Assembly (NCBI GenBank): GCA_900540955.1
Contig: UQIF01000026.1
Span: forward strand, 1-30,310
Direction of reading: 5' to 3'
Length of the DNA: 30,310 nucleotides
Source of the DNA: an uncultured Olsenella sp.
Lineage (GTDB): Bacteria > Actinomycetota > Coriobacteriia > Coriobacteriales > Atopobiaceae
Below are positions 26,438 to 30,310 of the stretch, piece by piece. The notes under the pieces were generated by a model. The model ran no database searches. It worked only from the letters and a program-made list of their open reading frames with translations, and had not been told where the DNA came from. The position numbers were made by a program, and so were the translations under genes. Positions within the stretch are counted from its first letter, which is position 1; the number at the start of each line of letters is the position of its first letter.

Positions 26438-28147
26438 GTGAGAGTCCGGAACGATTGCTCACGCTACGCTGAATTGTTTTTGCTGCTTGCCGTTTTCCTT
26501 CCGCGACCGGTGTTTCTGTGTGAGCTTAGATGGGCGAATGTGGTGGACTACGTGCCCTGCTATGACTACAGGGCAGCCGCCGCGGCCTCCTTGATCGTCT
26601 ATTTAGTCGGCAAGAATTCAGGCTACCCCGTCATCAAGAGGGCTCTGGGTCACAAAAGAGCGGAAAGCGCGCTGATCCTTGCAGTCCTGTTTTGCGTCCT
26701 GCTCGAGTTGCTCGTCTACACGACCCCGCTCTCCGGATTATTGTCGGCGATTTTTGTGCGAGGCTTCGACGGGCTGTTCTTCGCGAGCTCAGGCCTGCAG
26801 TGCGTCGAACTGGCGGCAATGGGAGCGCTCTGCCGTCTTGTCCGAAAGCCGGAGCCTGATATTGACCGAGTGGGGTTTTGCCTGGGCCTCTTGCTCGAGG
26901 GTTCTCTGCTCCTCGTAGACATTGCGTCCGGATGGCTTGTCTGCTTGCCTTGCGCCTGCTCCCTGACGGCGATGGTTTTCATCGCGTTCGAAGGGGGACT
27001 GCGTAGGAGTTTTTGCGGGCTTCTTGACAGCTGTGCGTGCCTTGCGCTTGTGGCTGCGATGCGATTCGATACGTTTTTGCAGATCGATACTGGGGACCGA
27101 ATGCCAATGCTCCAGCTTGTCGCGGCGATAGTGCTCGCGGCTGCCGTGCTGGTTGTTGCAAACGGGGCTAAAAGAGACATTCAGCAGACTGAGGGGGAAT
27201 GTGGCGAGCCGAGATTCTCCGAATTAAGCCCTCGTCAGCAAGAAGTGCTCTCTGCTTTGATCAAAGGGAAGACCGCTGGTGAGATCGCTGCGGAGTTGGG
27301 GATTACGTCGGGCGCGGTCGGTGAGCACAAGCGCCGCGCGTTTCAGCGGCTGGGCATCGAGGGTGTAGAGGACCTCGATCCTCGCGATTCCGTGAATACC
27401 TGGCCGGATGAGGGTCTGTCGGAGTCGCTGCGCCGGCTCTCGCTGTGCGTCCCCGGCTTTCTAATCCTGCTCTACGGCTTAGGTCCGGGCTGGGCTTCGC
27501 TGAAGGCGCTGCGCCTCTTGATGGTGTGGTCGATAGCCGTTGTGGCGGCAGACTCCTTGACGGGCAAGGCTCACGGGGCTTGCTGCGATTTCGTGTCGCT
27601 CGCGCTTATGTTGCTCGTCTTTCTGGCAATGCCTACCGGCAACAGGCGCTTAGCAGAGCTGGCTTTTGCGTGTTTTGCGGGTAACATCGCTTCGCGGGTT
27701 GTTGCGAGGGGCGAGCTGATTGGCGCGCGCGGTGAAGGAGCGGCCCTTGTTCCTTGGCTTGTCCAGGTGTCCTGGAAATTCGATCTCGCCGAGGGGCTGC
27801 TTTGGGTGGCTTGCTTGGGGTTGGCCCTTGTGACGGCGACTCGACTCCTGGCAGCAATTGGTAGTCGCCGGGCTTCTTGTGAGATTGGGCAGATGGACGC
27901 AGCGTTCCTTCGGGCGTATCTGGAGTCAAGAGGTCTGAACGAGCTCCAGGCACGCGTGGCGGTGTTGTGCGCGGATGGCTGCTCCAACAGGGAAATATGC
28001 CAAGAATTGATGATCTCGCCCGGTACGGTCAACTCGTACCGAACAAAGGCATATAGCCAATTAGGCGTAAGCGGAAGGGACGACCTAAGAGAGCTCTTTA
28101 ACAAAGTACGAGGTAAAGAGCTGTATAAGAAATCGCATTCCGAATAA
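26438..28147 (+). CDS. Membrane protein with two separate LuxR-type HTH domains
   Basis: About 569 residues from GTG at 26438 (tttggggg 8 bases upstream); TTG at 26423 would add five. Layout: a multi-helix membrane block (about 10-245); a full LuxR-type HTH at about 263-318 (LSPRQQEVLSALIKGKTAGE, then IAAELGITSGAVGEHKRRAF); a second membrane block (about 335-475); and a second LuxR-type HTH at about 500-555 (LNELQARVAVLCADGCSNRE, then ICQELMISPGTVNSYRTKAY). Coriobacteria have many membrane LuxR proteins with one C-terminal HTH; two membrane-HTH units in one chain are unusual. No receiver or ligand domain is seen. It presumably senses a membrane signal and controls nearby genes; the ABC cassette 94 bases downstream is the obvious candidate. 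Codon use is less GC-biased than in the housekeeping genes. Confidence 0.88.
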   Translation: MRVRNDCSRYAELFLLLAVFLPRPVFLCELRWANVVDYVPCYDYRAAAAASLIVYLVGKNSGYPVIKRALGHKRAESALILAVLFCVLLELLVYTTPLSGLLSAIFVRGFDGLFFASSGLQCVELAAMGALCRLVRKPEPDIDRVGFCLGLLLEGSLLLVDIASGWLVCLPCACSLTAMVFIAFEGGLRRSFCGLLDSCACLALVAAMRFDTFLQIDTGDRMPMLQLVAAIVLAAAVLVVANGAKRDIQQTEGECGEPRFSELSPRQQEVLSALIKGKTAGEIAAELGITSGAVGEHKRRAFQRLGIEGVEDLDPRDSVNTWPDEGLSESLRRLSLCVPGFLILLYGLGPGWASLKALRLLMVWSIAVVAADSLTGKAHGACCDFVSLALMLLVFLAMPTGNRRLAELAFACFAGNIASRVVARGELIGARGEGAALVPWLVQVSWKFDLAEGLLWVACLGLALVTATRLLAAIGSRRASCEIGQMDAAFLRAYLESRGLNELQARVAVLCADGCSNREICQELMISPGTVNSYRTKAYSQLGVSGRDDLRELFNKVRGKELYKKSHSE

Positions 28148-28190
28148 TACGCGACGCGGCTGCCCTCCGTGTGGTTTGATGCAGCCAATT

Positions 28191-28212
28191 CGCCCGGGCA
28201 GGCCGCCGGGCG
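28191..28212 (+). promoter_or_regulatory. Hairpin in the leader of the ABC cassette
   Basis: cgcccgg / ccgggcg, a 7-bp stem, is followed by caaaaagg on the plus strand. ggctgc (28158-28163) and gcagcc (28181-28186) form a second possible stem just before. They lie between the LuxR stop and the ATPase start. Confidence 0.35.
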
Positions 28213-28240
28213 CAAAAAGGCTCAACAGAGGCGGTGGCCT

Positions 28241-28888
28241 ATGGTCGAGATGGTCGATTACTGCAAAACAATTGCACGGGCCCCGGTGCTCGATCATATC
28301 AACGCGAGGCTCGAGGACGGGCGGATTTACGGTCTCAAGGGCAAGAACGGCTCGGGCAAAACCATGTTGCTGAGGGCTATGTGCGGCTTGATCCGGCCGA
28401 CGTCGGGACAATTGCTCATAGACGGCGAGCCCCTGCCCCGCGGCAGGTTTGCGCAGGACGCCGGCGTGCTCATTGAGAACCCTGAGTTTCTTCCGGGATA
28501 TACCTGCAAAGAGAATCTCATGAGCTTGGCAAGAATCAACAACAAAATCGGCGAGGACGAGGTTGAAGAAGCCCTGACGTCCGTCGGCCTCGATCCGGGT
28601 GACGGACGGCCTGTAAGAGCTTGCTCTTTGGGCATGAGGCAGCGCCTGGGAATCGCTGCTGCGCTCATGGAGAGCCCAGGGCTGATTCTGCTGGACGAGC
28701 CGGTAAACGCTCTCGATCCCGAAGGCGTCGCCCTCGTAGCTGGGCTCTTGCAAAATGCGCGGGCCCGAGGCGCTTTGGTGGTCGTCGCGTGCCATGATTC
28801 GGGCGAGATAGAAGGGCTGTTTGATCAGACGTTTCTGATGGCGGAGGGAAGGCTGCGCCCGTCGGACTCCGAGGGGGAGCCAAAATGA
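28241..28888 (+). CDS. ABC transporter ATP-binding protein
   Basis: 215 residues. Walker A GKNGSGKT, Q-loop region FAQDAGVLIENPEFLPGYT, a signature that departs from LSGGQ (CSLGMRQRLGIAAALM), Walker B LILLDEPVNALDPEG and H-loop ACHDS. This variant signature is common in ABC-2 exporters for antibiotics or lantibiotic self-immunity. The start at 28241 (MVEMVDY) is chosen because gaggcggtgg lies upstream; a 24-residue longer frame reads through the leader hairpin. Its stop overlaps the next ATG (atga). Powers the permease at 29479. Confidence 0.92.
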   Translation: MVEMVDYCKTIARAPVLDHINARLEDGRIYGLKGKNGSGKTMLLRAMCGLIRPTSGQLLIDGEPLPRGRFAQDAGVLIENPEFLPGYTCKENLMSLARINNKIGEDEVEEALTSVGLDPGDGRPVRACSLGMRQRLGIAAALMESPGLILLDEPVNALDPEGVALVAGLLQNARARGALVVVACHDSGEIEGLFDQTFLMAEGRLRPSDSEGEPK

Positions 28889-29469
28889 GGGGCAGGCATG
28901 CGCGCCTTCTTGTGAGCATATTGATGCTGGCGTTGCTTGCGTTCGTGTCTCATGTTCGTATTGAAGCTCTGAACGGCATGTACCCCCATAGTGACCGCGT
29001 CTTCTCCATGGGCCAAGAAGTGCCGGTTGAGATGAGCTGGGGCGCGGGGCAGGGGGAGCAACATATCGCAGTGACATCCGTTGCTTTTCTTGACGAAGCG
29101 CAGGTGCTGCAGCTTCAGTCTTGGGCTCTGTCGGCGACTCCCGAAAGGTCGTGCCCGGCTCTTCTTGTAACGGTAAAGAGTGAAGATGCCGACTTGGCAT
29201 CGCTTGTATCTGTGCTGCGATTGACGACCGGACCGTGCTCATGGGCTCCCGACCAGCAGTTCAGCGCCTCTTTGTATTATCAGATGGGCGATTCGCCGGG
29301 CAAAAGCAAGTTCGACCTTGTGTTTCTTCTTTCCCCCGAGACGTGCAGCGATGCCGTTTGGGCCTCGCCGACCAGCCATGAGTATGAGATCGTATGCACG
29401 CTTTGGCCGACGCGCAAAGCCGTCGAGCTCGGCAGGCCGGCCTCGGGGGCGCTGCCTTCGTTGGGTTAG
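28885..29469 (+). CDS. Extracytoplasmic protein with N-terminal membrane anchor, unknown function
   Basis: 194 residues; not recognised. A basic MRGRHAR start is followed by one hydrophobic segment (LLVSILMLALLAFVSHV) with no clear cleavage site, suggesting a signal anchor with the rest outside. The outer part carries four cysteines (in SCPALL, GPCSW, ETCSD, IVCTLW), an even number that could form two disulfides. It overlaps the ATPase gene by four bases and precedes the permease by nine, so it is an integral member of the cassette, possibly an accessory or substrate-binding component. Confidence 0.75.
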   Translation: MRGRHARLLVSILMLALLAFVSHVRIEALNGMYPHSDRVFSMGQEVPVEMSWGAGQGEQHIAVTSVAFLDEAQVLQLQSWALSATPERSCPALLVTVKSEDADLASLVSVLRLTTGPCSWAPDQQFSASLYYQMGDSPGKSKFDLVFLLSPETCSDAVWASPTSHEYEIVCTLWPTRKAVELGRPASGALPSLG

Positions 29470-29478
29470 GGGGGCGAT

Positions 29479-30258
29479 ATGGGCATTTATCTTTATGAGC
29501 TCAGGCGTGCGTTTTGTTCTCGCCGATTTTTCCTTGCCGTGGCGGTGGCGCTCGCGCCGTCGTTGCTGCAGCTGATTGCAGGGCCGTTGGCGTATGGCTT
29601 CGGTGAAATATGGGCCCGGTGGCGCTCGGGCTTGTATGGGGTGACGCCTCCTTCGCTCTATGGGACCTGGATGGGCGGGACGCTCGGTTCGGTGTTCTCT
29701 GAGCTTTTTTACGTGCTTGCACCGCTGTTTTGTTGTCTTCCCTATGCGTGGAGCTTGGGGTCAGATCTTCACGGTGGGTTTGCTGGGGTGCTCGTGCAAA
29801 GATGCGACGTCAGATCGTATCTGTGTGCTAAATCCGCTGCGTGTTTCCTTGCTGCCGCTGCTGTTGTGGTCGTGCCGCAGGCGGTCAACTTCTGGCTGAG
29901 CGCGCTGTGCGTTCCCACCTTGTCCCCCGATCCGGCCGCGGGGATGTATGCCGTGTTCGCGCGATCGGCGTTCTCAGAGCTGTTCTATGCCTGGCCGATT
30001 CTCTATGTAGGGCTGTATCTGCTGATCTCCGCCGCGACAATGGGCCTGTTCAGCGTACTCGCGATGCTTTTGGCCATGCCGCTTCGCAACACAGGACTTG
30101 TGGCCGCGCTTCCGCTGATCGCCGATGAGCTTCTCTATTTTGCGTTGTTTTGCCTTGGGCTTGGCGGTTATGCGCCGAGCAGAGTGATCATGCCAAGTCA
30201 GCCGGTACTCGGAATCGAACCGATGTGGGTCTTGGTCGAAATCTGCTTCCTCGCGTGA
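29479..30258 (+). CDS. ABC-2-type permease of the exporter/immunity cassette
   Basis: 259 residues. The N-terminus (IYLYELRRAFCSRRFFLAV) and helix spacing fit ABC-2 permeases such as those in bacteriocin and lantibiotic immunity systems. About five clear membrane helices are seen: about 18-36, 74-95, 115-140, 165-200 and 207-228. The chain ends at EPMWVLVEICFLA, partway into what should be the last helix. The other two frames beyond the stop show no hydrophobic continuation, so a simple frameshift is not evident; the gene may be naturally short or truncated. gggggcg upstream of the ATG may be the ribosome site. Confidence 0.82.
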   Translation: MGIYLYELRRAFCSRRFFLAVAVALAPSLLQLIAGPLAYGFGEIWARWRSGLYGVTPPSLYGTWMGGTLGSVFSELFYVLAPLFCCLPYAWSLGSDLHGGFAGVLVQRCDVRSYLCAKSAACFLAAAAVVVVPQAVNFWLSALCVPTLSPDPAAGMYAVFARSAFSELFYAWPILYVGLYLLISAATMGLFSVLAMLLAMPLRNTGLVAALPLIADELLYFALFCLGLGGYAPSRVIMPSQPVLGIEPMWVLVEICFLA

Positions 30259-30310
30259 ACTGCGCCCCAAATCTTGGACGCACTAATTAAAGCGCGCGGC
30301 TATGCCGCCA

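Overview
The window is GC-rich bacterial chromosome with the codon bias, gene set and gene order of a Coriobacteriia (Actinobacteria) gut anaerobe, most like Collinsella or its relatives. Pointers are a pyruvate:ferredoxin oxidoreductase, an actinobacterial-type dnaK-grpE-dnaJ-hspR operon, MurT and GatD domains for peptidoglycan amidation, an NRAMP-related transporter of the kind described in Eggerthella, and a membrane-bound LuxR-type regulator. No 16S gene is present, so the taxonomic call is inference.

Layout. 1-2252: 3' part of nifJ. 2276-2477: terminators and a nested inverted repeat. 2524-4692 (minus): a single-chain MurT-GatD fusion. 4890-8826 (plus): a four-gene run of GT-A-like glycosyltransferase, LytS-type sensor kinase, LytTR response regulator and small metallophosphoesterase. 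8922-9928 (minus): trxA and a PAP2 phosphatase. 10037-10591: a small protein resembling a degraded family-4 uracil-DNA glycosylase. 10747-12438: pgi. 12706-16455: LCP ligase, Wzz/CpsC-type adaptor, BY-kinase and PHP-type phosphatase, i.e. the regulatory set of a capsule or wall-polymer locus without polymer genes beside it.

16456-20000 holds a structured leader and two translationally coupled genes: a PRC-barrel/MgtE_N/CBS protein with an unfamiliar membrane domain, and an NRAMP homologue whose metal-site residues have the Mg2+-transporter (NRMT) pattern. Together they look like a Mg2+ uptake system with its own cytosolic sensor. 20041-20152 is the small SRP RNA; DedA and YfcE-like genes follow. 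21791-25995 is the heat-shock operon, with strong hairpins between its cistrons and a candidate HspR operator upstream.

From about 26000 the sequence looks less GC-biased and uses rarer codons. It contains a long imperfect hairpin, a large membrane LuxR-type protein with two separate LuxR HTH domains, and a three-gene ABC exporter/immunity-like cassette running to the window end. This last part looks like accessory DNA.

The strongest candidates for something little described are the paired Mg2+ system with its leader (16456-20000) and the tandem membrane-HTH regulator with its adjacent ABC cassette (26438-30258).
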